DNA from: Telopea speciosissima
Lineage: Eukaryota > Streptophyta > Magnoliopsida > Proteales > Proteaceae
Assembly: GCF_018873765.1 (NCBI RefSeq)
Contig: NC_057918.1
Span: 69,725,871-69,789,870 of the forward strand
DNA length: 64,000 bases
Reading direction: 5' to 3'
Within the stretch, counting starts at the first letter, position 1. Each line of letters opens with the position of its first letter. Position numbers and translations under genes: made by a program. Positions 20,195 to 49,270 of this stretch are shown piece by piece. The notes under the pieces were generated by a model. The model searched no databases and had not been told where the DNA came from. It worked only from the letters and a program-made list of their open reading frames with translations.

Positions 20195-20325
20195 CGGTTA
20201 GGTTGCTCCATTGTGAACTAGTGGTCATGGGTTTAAGTTAGAAAGGAATCTCTCCGCAAAAGTGGGGTAAGGTTGTGCACATTCTGACCCTCCCCAGACC
20301 CTGCAGTGGCAGGAGTAGCCTCGTG
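20195..20325 (+). mobile_element. tRNA-derived SINE (Au-like) in unit B
   Basis: The segment has a B-box-like GGGTTTAAGT, then GCAAAAGTGGGGTAAGG and CCTCCCCAGACCCTGCAG, the layout of plant Au-type SINEs. It lies just upstream of the gene X exon 2 fragment. The same element is in unit C (33221-33345) at the same relative position, in a shared flank (19975-20180 matches 33000-33205), so it was inherited by both units. Exact ends are uncertain. Confidence 0.65.
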
Positions 20326-20336
20326 AATCAAATTAG

Positions 20337-20396
20337 TTCCAAGGACTCTAGTGGAGGTTTGGAATGCAAGCAGTCGAAGTGGGAGTCAAGCATATC
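20337..20396 (+). pseudogene. Gene X fragment, unit B (half of exon 2)
   Basis: Only the first 60 nt of exon 2 remain (encoding KDSSGGLECKQSKWES). The sequence then jumps to intron 3 (AGTTCACTCTCTACCATCC), so the rest of exon 2, intron 2 and exon 3 are deleted. From 20397 to about 20770 it is intron 3 remnant, followed by the shared junction to GH1 3' flank. Confidence 0.8.
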
Positions 20397-20911
20397 AGTT
20401 CACTCTCTACCATCCAAAGATCTTTCCTATAATTTATATTGTCTTCTGTGCTGTTTACTGTATCAGAATTTGCCATCAATCTCTGGAAATATCAAATAGT
20501 TCTTGCACCTTCTCTCTGATCTTTCTCCAATTGTTTCATTGACTGCTAAGTTCCTTTGCAATGACTAGGAAATCTTAGATCCCAACTGCCTGCTTATAAT
20601 CTCTTCGAAGGACTTCTTAAAGAGGTGGCCAACTCGAAATTCAAACAATAAACCTTGTGTTCAGGTGAATCAAGACCAAATTGTTGGCTGATGTGGCCTA
20701 ATTGCTACATCAACTAATGGAAGTTGCAACTGGTTTCAGTTTAAAATCACTAGTAACTTCCTTAATGGTGAGATGAGATTTGTGTACAGTTCAGCATGAT
20801 TGACATTGAACAATGCAGCCATGTTTTAAGACATTCTTGATTATTACAATAGTCAGACCCAGTAAACTATTTACTAAAGATCAAAGACTGATGTTACTTT
20901 GGATGCCTCAA

Positions 20912-28163
<7,252 letters not shown>

Positions 28164-28289
28164 CTCTCTCCCTCTCTCTCTCTCTGCTTCCTTGCCTGTT
28201 CATCAGGTACCCAATAATTTCTTATTTTATATCAAATCATTGAAGAGGGATGTTGATGAGGGACGTCCAACCACCATATAATTTTTAAA

Positions 28290-29010
28290 AAAAAATTACA
28301 CGTATCTTCCCTGAGATTTTCCTTAATTATACTTTGACCCATGAGATTTGAAAATTTTCACGTACCACCCCTGCTTTCCAAATTAATTGTTTATGTAGCT
28401 TGCTCCTCCAGCATTATTTGCATATCTGAACACCTGGTTCGTCACCTATGTTATTGTCCAATTCCTAAAGCTCGGCATGTGTGGTGTAAATGCATGAAAG
28501 CTTCGTTCACACTCCCCAATACCCAGAAGAAAAAGCCATGAAACCAAAGCCCACAAAAGATTTAGAATTTTGAATAAAACGGCTCCCTTGTACACGATTC
28601 TCTTTCTTCTCCAATTTTCACTTCCTTTCCTTCCACCCTCTCTCTCCTGTTCTGCCATTGGAAAAAATTCAAGCTTTTAGGATGAGTTGCAGGTTCGAGT
28701 TCTTCAATAATAGAAATGATGGAGAAATGCTGAATTAGTATGAAGGGCATTTTGATCAATTAAAACACAATTTTAATGTTTTCAGTCATTAGTTGACGGA
28801 CTGTTTTTTTTTTCCTGTTAATTAGTTTGGAAAGCAAAGGGTAGTACGTGAGATTTAATTTTAACATTTTCAGTCATCAGTTGATGGACTGTTTTTTTTT
28901 TTGTTAAGTAGTTTGGAAAGCAAGGGGTAGTACGTGAGATTTTTCAAATCTTATGAGTGAAAGTGTAATTAAAGCAGATCTCATGAGAAGTACATGAAAA
29001 TTTTCTTTCC
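28290..29010. mobile_element. Inverted-repeat element just upstream of GH1 copy B
   Basis: The left arm (about 28300-28390; CACGTATCTTCCCTGAGATTT ... CCCTGCTTTCCAAATTAATT) is answered by an inverted right arm (about 28905-29005; GGAAAGCAAGGGGTAGTACG ... CATGAGAAGTACATGAAAA). Within the right half an 85-90 bp segment is directly duplicated (28773-28855 and 28862-28940). The element begins about 130 bp upstream of the start codon, so it lies in the promoter region. There is no credible gene in it. Confidence 0.6.
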
Positions 29011-30188
29011 TTTTTTTTTTTATTTATGAAAATAATTATATAAACCACACATCAATCCCAAAAAGTTTAGTTAGGTGAGATTTATAATAATATTAAAGTT
29101 TTCCATTTGAGCAGGGCTATTACCAAAAAAAATTGTGAGCAGGGCCTCCATCCATCCAGATGTAATAATTACTCAGTTGGTTTCTTTTTGGGAAAATTAC
29201 AGAATTAATCAATAATGGGTTTGAGTTCACAAAATTAACGATGCTATGTTTATTTCAACAAATTTACACAAAAACAAGAATAAGAAATACAAATCTAACC
29301 AAAACAATGCTTGCCCTTACCATGTCCTCGTATGTTGGGTAAAATACATTCGTTTCATTTGCTCTAAAACCTCTTATTACCCTTTTCACCTGTACAATAT
29401 TCTGGCGACTTGTAGGTCTCTACCTTCGGTGTCTTCAAGCTGGAAGGAAGGATTGCCGAATATGTGAACAATTATCACCTCCAATTCACGAGCACCTCCA
29501 ATTCCTCTTATAGGGGGGAGTGGATCCCATCTTGAGTAGTATTTTCGGGCAGGGGGTAAGATGGTTATTTCTACCCCTATATGTGGAATTGGAGTGGATC
29601 ACGATTCCAAATATATCGATGGGACCTCACGGAAAGCTCCCCAAAATAAATAAAGAAAGTACAAAGCAGGAGGAGAATGTTTGTTGCCAGAGCTCTACCT
29701 AAGCACTGTTTTGGTTAAGATTGGTAATACACATTCTTGTTTTTGGTAAATTGGTTGAAACAACCATGACATGGTTAATTTTGTAAATTTAAATCCATTA
29801 TGGGCAAATACTGTAATTTTTTTAAAAAAATAATGGAGTGGGCAACGTCCATCACTATCGCCAAATGCATAGAAGGAGTTGGCCCAGTTGTGGGACAAGC
29901 CGACAAGGACAACTAACGATGCCAATTTGTTGGACGGTCAGGCTCACAATATATTAACGCCCCAAAGTGAAACAATGGATGAAAGGAAACCTCTTTTCAT
30001 TAATGGCTTATAAAGGTCCTAATTAATGAGGATTCACCCTGAAATCACACAAAGTAAATTGCCATAGAAAAGATACTAAAGAGGATTCACCCCATTTAAA
30101 GATACCTAACCTACTACAACAAAAAAAGAGACAAATATCTACTAGTGAAGATCCTGTAAGCAACTTGGAACTGAGGGATTCAGATCTT

Positions 30189-32750
30189 CTACGGCCTCTA
30201 GAATAGTAGCCATCGTCCTGCCCGGTTTTTTGAGTAGGACACGTGTAAAGTAATATATCTAATAGCCATTTTTGCAATATTCAGAGGTAACCCAAGCTGG
30301 ACCGATCAGACAAACCAAACCCGACCTGGCCAGCTCTGTTTGCACACTAACAAAACCCTTTCCATTTTCAAAACCCAACTCTCTTCTTCCTCTGGCAAAC
30401 TGAAGCCTCTCTCTTCTTCCTCTGGTAAACCTGAAACCTATCTTCTTCCATAGAACTAGTAAAACTTCTCTACTTCGGTGATCAGATTGAATCCGGTAAG
30501 AATTCTCCGGTGACAAAGGTGGTTGCGCCTCCTCAGAAGGTGGTGGGAAGGTATGGTGGTCGTCCATTGGTGCTCAATCTTCTTCCCAAGGGTACCGTCA
30601 CTCCTTCTGGAACAAGCAAAGGAACCAACAACGTGAATAACTAGCATTTCATTCCTCAAATCTTTGTTTTATCCCATTTTATTTCATTATTTTTTTTCAC
30701 ATGTAAATACCCACAAAACTAAGAGGAAGAACCCCATGGGCGAGTTATAGGAATTCAGTTCTATTAAATTGAATACATAAGAATTCTGTTACAATAAATT
30801 TCTGAAGATTCATTATTCAAAAAGCTTACGAAATCTTTATTTCCATTCCTCTATTCCTTTTGTGTGATTTTGATGTTAAGGGAAGCATGAATAGAATCAG
30901 TACTGGTTACTGGATTCAGATATTAGAGTGTTTTTTTTTCTCCCTTTTTGGTATTGATTTTTTATTTCTAATGCTATTGGGGATGTTTACTTGCCGATTG
31001 TTTTCTGAAACTCAAACAAAGAAAGGGAGAGAAGATTCTGGGTTTGCTGAAACTCTGACGGAGGCCTCAAAGACTGAAGCACCCATCAATGCGAATTGAA
31101 AATTATCCAAAAAAAGAAAGGGAGAGAAGATTCTAGGTTTGCTGAAATTCTGAAGGAGGCCTCAAAGGCTGAAGTTCCCATCAATGAAAATTGAAAATTA
31201 CCTAAAAAAAAAAAAAAAAGAAATAGGGAGAGAAGATTCTGGGTTTTTTGCTGAAACTCTCAAGGAGGCATCAAAATCTAAGCACCCATCAATGAGAATT
31301 GAAAGTTACCCAATGAAAGAACGGGAAAGAAGATTCTGGTTTTTTGCTGAAACTCTCAAGGATGCTTCATAGGCTGAAGCATCTCCATTAATGGAAATTG
31401 AGAATTACCAGAAAAGAAAAGGGAGAGTTTTGGGGGAGGAAATCAAACAGAGTTGCCAATTAATTTTTGGGAAATTCTAATTGGGAGACGAGAGCCAACG
31501 TCGACGCCACCGCCAGCCTTGACCAAGCCTACCTAACATTCAAATTCTTCTTCTTCTTTCAAATAAACAAACATTAAGCGATAATGGTTGGATCGATTCT
31601 CTATCAATTCGGTGAGACTTCAACAAAATTTCACTTGAGAAACTGTCGCCAGTGCCTCGTGCATCACCACAAAATTTCACATTTATTCAGATACAAATAG
31701 AGAGAGATCGAGTTTGTCGTTTCCCAGATGCTTGAACCAAGAAGAGTTTGGTGTTAGTTTATTTATTCCAAATAGGGACAAAAACCATAAAACAGGGATC
31801 TCCATAGGACGTTTAAGAACCCAAGGAAACAAATAATAAAGGATCAGAGTAAAACCACTAACCTTATTTCTAATCCATAGTGATGATAATCGTAGCGGAA
31901 GATAAAGACCAAAAACCAAGGTGCTTCCCCTCTATTCCCAACGAACAGAATTGATGAGAATACCGTATACAATAGGAATGATGAACACTGAATATCTCCC
32001 TCTCTTTCCAGAATGCACTCTTTCAACTCAGGTTGAGAATAATAATTGTGTTGAGTTAGAGGGGGGACCTAGCTCTCTTTATATAGTATTTCCTATAGAG
32101 CCTCTCTCATCATAGTCCTAGTAGAAATCCAAATGCCCACATCATAACTAGTCCACATAGGACTCTTAAAACCACTTAATGACCCTCTTTATTAGATCAC
32201 AACTCTAATTAGTCTGGTTTAGGGATTTAATTAGGTCCATATAGAATTCTATTAGAACTAAAATTCTAATGTTTGGACCTCTGCTACTCAAATTGTTCCC
32301 AGATGCGGATCTGGGTATTTTTTCCCACCTCCGATTTCTACTACGCACAAAGTGGGAGGAAGAAGAGAGGTTCGAGGTTCGCCAGAGGAAGAAGCTCGGT
32401 TTGGGTGAGTGAAGAAGAAACCTGATTTCTGCTAAGCACAAAGCGAGAGGAAGAAGATAGGTTTCAGGTTCGCCAAAGGAAGAAGAGAGGTTTCAGTTCG
32501 CCAGAGGAAGAAGAGAGTTGGGTTTTGAAAAGGGAAAGGATTTGTTTAGTGTGCAAACCGAGCTAGGCAGGTCGGGTTTGGTTTGTCTGACCGGTCCAGT
32601 TTGGGTTGCCTCTCTTCAACCGCTTTTAACAAAGAAAGTTTGAAAATTGCAATAATGGCCATTCGATATGTTACTTTACACGTGTCTTGCCTAGAAAGCC
32701 GGGTAGGACAATCGCTGCTTTTCTGGAGGCCGTAGAAGATCTGTATCCAT
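30189..32750. mobile_element. Large terminal-inverted-repeat element, about 2.56 kb, Pack-MULE-like
   Basis: The left arm from GGATTCAGATCTTCTACGGCC (30189) to about 30480 is inverted at about 32400-32750, ending GGCCGTAGAAGATCTGTATCC. Shared inner motifs include ACACGTGTAAAGTAA/TTACTTTACACGTGT and GACCGATCAGACAAACCAAA/TTTGGTTTGTCTGACCGG. Arms of about 290 bp suit a Mutator-like element; no exact target duplication was found. The interior holds a peptide-precursor-like fragment (30435-30644), a run of about four imperfect 90-97 bp direct repeats (31019-31430, each with GGGAGAGAAGATTCTGG), and unassigned AT-rich sequence. No transposase is visible. Confidence 0.65.
30435..30644 (+). pseudogene. 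Peptide-precursor-like fragment inside the TIR element
   Basis: An open stretch without an ATG, ending in TAG at 30642-30644, reads VVAPPQKVVGRYGGRPLVL, then NLLPKGTVTPSGTSKGTNN. The pattern LPKG-x-x-x-PSG-x-SK-x-x-N resembles the C-terminal signal of IDA-like plant peptide precursors (LPKG...PPSAPSKRHN type), with some residues changed. Lying between long inverted repeats, it looks like a captured exon. The resemblance is from memory and short; the precursor N-terminus and signal peptide are missing. Confidence 0.35.
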
Positions 32751-32755
32751 TCCAA

Positions 32756-32945
32756 GTCCAATCCAGATCCTCTACGGCGCGCTGCCCTAACAGCCCCGTG
32801 TTGCACAGATACAAGGACCGCACAATGACCGCCTTACCCCGACCCAAGAAAGGCGCTCGGGCAGGGGTAAGATGATCATTACGCATGGCCCTATGTCTGT
32901 GCAGCACTGCCGTTGGGGCAGCCCGCGCCGCAGAGGATCTGAATC
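32756..32945. mobile_element. MITE adjoining the large TIR element, about 190 bp
   Basis: The ends CCAGATCCTCTACGGCGCG and CGCCGCAGAGGATCTGAATCC are inverted. The interior is GC-rich with CAGGGGTAAGATGATCATTACG. It shares terminal sequence with the 30189-32750 element, so it may be a relative inserted next to it or a part of one composite. The boundary is approximate. Confidence 0.5.
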
Positions 32946-33220
32946 CTACGAAGTCTCAATGCCCCCCTGGCCCTCCCCCAGCCTAGACTCTTTCGGTGAG
33001 AAATCACATTGATGAAAAAGGTCAATTACAGATTCAGGTCATTGATTACACAAGACACATATCTCCTCGTCAGATGCCCATTGAGCTATTATTGATCAAC
33101 AAGGAAATCCTTCATTCAACACTCTCCAGAAAAACCCTTGAAATTGAGGTGTAACTTGAGTTTCCATAGAAATTTCCACCAAATGGCATATCTTCTGTTG
33201 AAGGGCTTATTTCACACAAA

Positions 33221-33345
33221 CGGTAAGGTTGCTCCATTAATGGTTGTGGGTTCAAGTCGAAAAACAATCTCTCTGCAAAAGCGGGGTAAGGTTACGCACA
33301 TTTTGACCCTCCCCAGACCCTGCAGTGGCGGAAGTAGCCTCGTGA
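33221..33345 (+). mobile_element. tRNA-derived SINE (Au-like) in unit C
   Basis: This has the same layout as in unit B: B-box-like GGGTTCAAGTC, GCAAAAGCGGGGTAAGG, CCTCCCCAGACCCTGCAG. It lies immediately upstream of the gene X exon 2 fragment and replaces exon 1 and intron 1 of gene X. Confidence 0.65.
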
Positions 33346-33355
33346 ATCAAATCAG

Positions 33356-33720
33356 TTCCAAGGACTCCACTAGAGGTTTGGAATGCAAGCCGTCGAGGCG
33401 AGAGTCACGCATATCTTTCTCTGACTTCCTTGATCGGAAGCTTAATAAGACTCCCATATCGGCTAAACCAGTTCAGGTATTTTGGATTTTGTGTTTTCCC
33501 CTAGTTTAATTCTTACTCTGCTGCAAATGGATTTCGAGTCATTAACGGTGAGTCGAATTAATAACAGGCAAAACAGAAGCCCTTTTCATCACTGCTGGGG
33601 GACACAGATTCTGCCGCTCCTTTCAATCAACCAGTCAGGGAGATGCAACTGAAGAATCAACAAGAGCTGATGAGCTAGAATCGAGGAAAAGAAAATGCCC
33701 ATTTGAAGGTTCTTATAAAG
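33356..33720 (+). pseudogene. Gene X fragment, unit C (exon 2 and shortened exon 3)
   Basis: Exon 2 (33356-33476) is full length with acceptor and donor intact and reads SRISFSDFLDRKLNKT. Exon 3 (33568-33720) has lost about 76 nt in its middle (between FNQP and the Ser-Gln-Gly segment). Exon 1 and exons 4-5 are absent. The rest to about 33900 is intron 3 remnant, then the shared junction to the GH1 3' flank. Confidence 0.85.
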
Positions 33721-34013
33721 GTCAACCCTTCTATCTTAGATTAGTTGTAGCAAAATGCTCCTTCCAAGAACTTCTTAAAGAGGTGGCTAAATCGAAATTC
33801 AAGACCAAATTGTTGGCTGATGTGGCCTAATTGCCACATCAACTAAGGGAGGTTGCAAGTGGTGGCAATTTAAAATCACTAGTATTCCTTAATGGTGAGA
33901 TGAGACATTGAACAATGCAGCCATGTTTTAAGACATTCTTGATTATCACAATAGTCAGACCCAGTAAACTATTTACTAAAGGTCAAAGGCTGATGTTACT
34001 TTGGATGCCTCAA

Positions 34014-44695
<10,682 letters not shown>

Positions 44696-44811
44696 ATCTC
44701 TCTCTCTCTCTCTCCTTCCTTCCTAATCATTGAAGAGGGGAATGTGTGTACTATTTATTGATGAGGGTCGGCCCCAGCACCATATAAAGAGTTGGTGGGT
44801 GGGATTTATAT

Positions 44812-45131
44812 ATAGGATCTCTGTTTAGGAGTGTGGTCCAGGCCAACACTCCCATGAGTCTATCTCTCTTTCTATGTAAAAAGATACTTCTGTCCCCTTG
44901 TTTGGAGGAGAGAGATAGACACATGGAAGTGCTGGTGTAGATCGCATTTCTGGACAGAAAACTTTGTAAATCGCATTTCCCTTGATATATATATATATAT
45001 ATATATATATTTATTTTTTTTAATAGAAAGACATTTCATTAAATCAAGGAATCATTACAAACAATGGCTTCTGCCTCACACAGATGAAGAAACCATGGAA
45101 AGGTGAGAAACCAAACAATTGGAGACTCCAA
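44812..45131 (-). mobile_element. Composite insertion upstream of copy C: LINE 3' end plus MITE
   Basis: The segment is flanked by the 13-bp direct repeat GTGGGATTTATAT (44799-44811 and 45132-45144). Its right part, read on the - strand, ends ATTTAATGAAATGTCTTTC followed by A-rich sequence, typical of plant LINE 3' ends. Its left part (about 44812-44965) is a relative of the MITE at 13011-13179. A (TA)n run lies at 44984-45010. It starts about 115 bp upstream of the start codon, so it alters the promoter region of copy C. Confidence 0.5.
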
Positions 45132-45144
45132 GTGGGATTTATAT

Positions 45145-47547
45145 TAATATTAAAAAAGCAGCGCTTGCATCTAGAATAATAAATTACTCATTGATTAGCC
45201 AATAATGGGTTTGAGTTCACAAAACTAACCATGCCATTTTTATTTCAACAAATTTACGCAAAACAAGAATAAGTATTTACAAATCTAACCAAAACAGTGT
45301 TTACCCTTACCATGCCCTTGTATGTTTGGCCTCTGATCCGTTCTAAAACCTCTGATTACCCTTTTCACCTGTACAATATTCCGGCGAGTTGCAGATCTCC
45401 ACCTTCGAATCATTCTTCGGTGTCTTCAAGCTGTAGGAAGGACTACCGGATCTGTCGACGGGATCTGACAGAAAACTCCCCAAAATAAATAAAGAAAATA
45501 TGAAGCAGGAGGAGAATGTTTGTTACCAAAGCTCTACCTACCGTGAGCATTGTTTTGGTTAGATTGGTAATACGCATTCTTGATTTGGGTGACTAGTTTT
45601 GTTAATTCAAACGCATTATTGGCTAATCGTGTAATTTTTCAAAAAAAATAATAGAGTAGTCAATGTCCGTCAAGATTGCCAACGCATGGAAGCAGAACTC
45701 AATGAATTGATACAAGGTTGGAGTCTGGAGATATACTAACACTCCAATATCAACATCAAAGAAATCTAGAATTAGCGAATATCACTACCAACTTCTCTAC
45801 CTCGATGTTTAAATATTCTGATAATGACAATCTTCTTTTTATGTTAAAATCCCTAACCCTTAAAGCAGTCTATGGAAGGAGTGTAATCCCTCCCACTTGT
45901 ACATTTTTCTTTTCATCGAAAAAAAGAAACACTTGTTTTGGGACAACCGAGGAATCTAGTTTGTTGGACGGTCAGGACCACAATGTAAACAATGGATGAA
46001 AGGAGACCTCTCAATGGCTTTTGGAGACTTTTTGATAAAGACTAAAAAGTCAATTTCATGATTAAACGTACCTAAACTTAATGAAAGATAAATATCTAAA
46101 TCAAGGATCCATTCTTTAATATGGCGCAGAATAGTCGCTAGATTTGGCTTAGCAGATTGGAAAATCACCTGATTGATGTGCAACCAGGCAAAATAAATTG
46201 TTATAGTAAAGATACTAAAGAACCAGTTATAATCATAAATGGAAAGATACATGTTAGAACAATAGAAGAAAAAAAATATCTAGCAATGAAGATCTTGTAA
46301 GCAACTCAGTTCGAGCCTACCTCGACATCGAGCCAACCCCTCCATCTGTTGAGTAAGATGTTTTCACTATCGAGACCACGGTTTGAGGTATCGGATCAGA
46401 TCGATACCGGCTGAGACCGTTTTCAATATCAATCCGATCCAACTGAACAGACAGGGGTAAAAATGTAAAAAAAAAAAAACTTTTTAATAAGAAAACAGGA
46501 ACAAAAGTGTCATATTTGTTCGAGTTTAGGCGATCCTGATCCATATCAGATGATCCGATCCTGATCCAATCCGATCTAGTCGATAACGAGATCACGAACC
46601 ATGATCGAGACCATCAAATGCCCACATCAACAATTAGAAACCTTGGGTCAACACTTAGAGCCCCTGACTTAACGACACGACATGTTCTTCAACAGGGCCT
46701 CGTTGTTGAGATCTGCAAATTCACAGAATTTTTCACATTTCTTTCTTAGAAGATTGTGATGTCATTTGCACATGGGAGCCAATTTGGGAGCTTTTGGGCT
46801 ATCTTTGGACACTCCTTGGCCCCTAAGGAACCTCCTTTGCACGAAATCTACATGTCTACGCCTTATTGGACAAGATTGGTGTCTAAATTCGCACCATTGG
46901 TAAAAATTCACATTAAGAGGTTCCCAACGGACGATGTGGATCTATATAATGATCCTTGGACGTATTTAGGGGTGTTTTCTCCTTCCTAAATCTATAAAGG
47001 AAGAAGATTTCTTACACAGGCAGTGTGCAATATCATGCCTCGGAGGAGGGGCATTATTGAGAAACACTAAAAATAGGGGGTATATGAGACATTTTATAGG
47101 TAAAGATGGTACAATAATTTGAGTCTTATGAAGAGTACTCGCATGCAATTTTGAAATTGAACTTGCATTGTACAAATCTTGTACCCACCTTTAAATAATA
47201 CTCCCCTCATGTTGAGGGGGATTCTTCTCCAGTTTTGCTTAGGGAAAACTCTACCCAAGCACAAGTGCACAACGGAGTTTTCTTCATTGAGTGAGCGAGC
47301 AACAGAACATGCTATCGCCTCTATACTTGGACAACCGCATATCATCGAAAAGAATTTAAGAGAACATGCTATCGCCTTTGGACAACCACATATCATCGAA
47401 AAGAATTTTGAATATTCTAATCAATGATGCAAGGATCCACCATAGATTTGGTTGGGGACACCATCAAATCTATGTCCCAAAGTAGGTGAACCGCACAAAA
47501 TTACTGTTTGATGAGATAATGGCCAAAGAATATTAGATTTGCTTAAT
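45145..47547. other. Upstream flank of unit C and decayed repeats, no gene seen
   Basis: Positions 45145-46320 match the upstream flanks of copies A (16610-17360) and B (29050-30180). About 46375-46610 is a diverged relative of the GATCGGTATCGG element. At 47307-47406 a segment of about 50 bp (GAACATGCTATCGCC ... CATATCATCGAAAAGAATTT) is directly duplicated. The open frame at 46756-46989 has no recognisable motif and I do not call it a gene. Confidence 0.5.
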
Positions 47548-49068
47548 TATGTTTACCATCCCTAGAATTTCATCTGTTTCATAAATCTCCCCTGTATTTT
47601 GAAAGATTCTTATAAACGTATCCCTATCGTTAGATGAGAATAGTTAAGTGATGATGTCATCGCCCAAATATTAATTAAATGCCCATAATACCCTTAATGA
47701 AGGTGCTTTTATATAAGGAAAATTTATGTTTACCACCCCTTTGTTTTCAAATAATTATGTCTACCACCGCTAGAATTTTAAAAATTATGTTTGTACCCCT
47801 AAGTGCTAACTCTGTTAGTTTTATTTTAAAAAGACAAATTTACCCTTTCTTATTTGTTATTAATAAACTCACCCCACCCACCCTTGTTACCATTGCATAC
47901 CTTGTTATCTGGAGCAACTAGGGTTGGGAGCCGACCACCTCCTGCTCCGGCGACCACCTGCTACTCGGGTGAAAGTGCTACACTTGATTTCTGAGTTCTT
48001 AAGTCTATGGATTTCAGCTGTGTTGAGCCGAATGAGTACCTACGTCACAAGGTTGCAGTGAACAGAGCTCCAATTAAACTATATGATCTTGACCTACAAC
48101 AAGAACATAATTCAGAATAAAAAAGCTTAGCACATGTATTGGAGACAACTGGTTATCCCTTTTCTCCTTTTAATAGTATTTCTCTTATTAAAAAAAAAAA
48201 ACTTCAATCCATTGGCTTGTATCAAATGACCATAAATTCTATAAATTCATAAAAAAAGAAAAGTGAAGAGAAAGAGCAATAATTTTTATTAAAAAAAAAC
48301 AAAAAAAAAGAGCAATAATTGAGAGAGATGTTGACATGTGTATATATGTGACGATGTTGTTTGGACCCAAAAAGCTTCCCTTGCCACTTTATTAGTATAT
48401 GTATAAGCCTTTGCATGTACAAATTATCCCTAACTTTAATTTGCTTAAAGTCATTATCATTCTTCATACAATATTCACCAATCATTTCAATTATTATACC
48501 TTAAATCTTCAACTTCACAACTACCAACACTACTTTAATTAAAGAGAATGAATATTTTTCTTTATTTCTCACCATAATGAAGGACATTTTGTTGAATTGT
48601 CCATCTCATAAGCTTAAGTTATCAGGTAGAGAGATCCAATTGGCATATGAATGCATTCCAAGATCCCAGAGTTTTCCAATTTAAGATAATTCCCAACCAA
48701 CACACCTTTCAAAAGTACCTTCATTAAGGGTATTACGGGCATTTAGTTAATATTTGGGCAATGACATCATCATTTAACTATTCTCATCTAACGGTAGGGT
48801 TAAGTTTGTAAGAATCTTTCAAAATACGAGGGAGGTTTATGAAATAGATGAAATTTCGGGGGTGGTAGATATAATTGTTTGAAACCACAGGGGTGGTAAA
48901 CATAAATTTCGCTAATAATAAATAAAAAGGGCAAAATTGTCTTTTCAAAATAAAACTAACAGAGTTAGCACTCTGGGTTACAAATATAATTTTTAAAATT
49001 CCAGGGGTGGTTGCTATAATTGTTTGAAAATACAGGGTGATAGACGTAAATTTCCCTTAATATAATGA
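47548..49068. repeat. Interleaved inverted repeats, probably two Mutator-type MITE-like elements
   Basis: Segment a (47548-47716) is inverted at 48714-48914, and segment b (47717-47865) is inverted at 48915-49068, giving the order a b ... a' b' rather than a nested hairpin. Shared motifs are TTTACCACCCC/GGGGTGGTAAA and CTAACTCTGTTAGTTTTATTT with its inverse. It suggests two related elements, one inserted at the edge of the other. The middle (47870-48710) has no supported gene. Confidence 0.55.
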
Positions 49069-49270
49069 AAAATTCTATCCGTAGATTTCATTTCATTCCG
49101 GCAGTGTTGAACACTCAAGTGACTTTGGGGAAAAATCCGAATTTTCTGGTAAGAAAATCATTGAGAGTTGTTTTTGGCTCAAGTCACTAGTAACAAGTGA
49201 GGGGATATAGTGGGGTGACAAAATTCAATGCCTGCACATATGCAATTCAAAAAATTGGAAACACGATATG

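Noticed and set aside
30189-32945. Reading the two adjacent TIR structures as one element with a clear target duplication
   Set aside because: Both have similar GGATTCAGATC ends, but I found no exact 8-10 bp direct repeat at the outer or inner borders, so they are listed separately.
46756-46989. 77-codon + strand frame
   Set aside because: No motif, no supporting paralogue and no neighbouring exons; it sits among decayed repeats.
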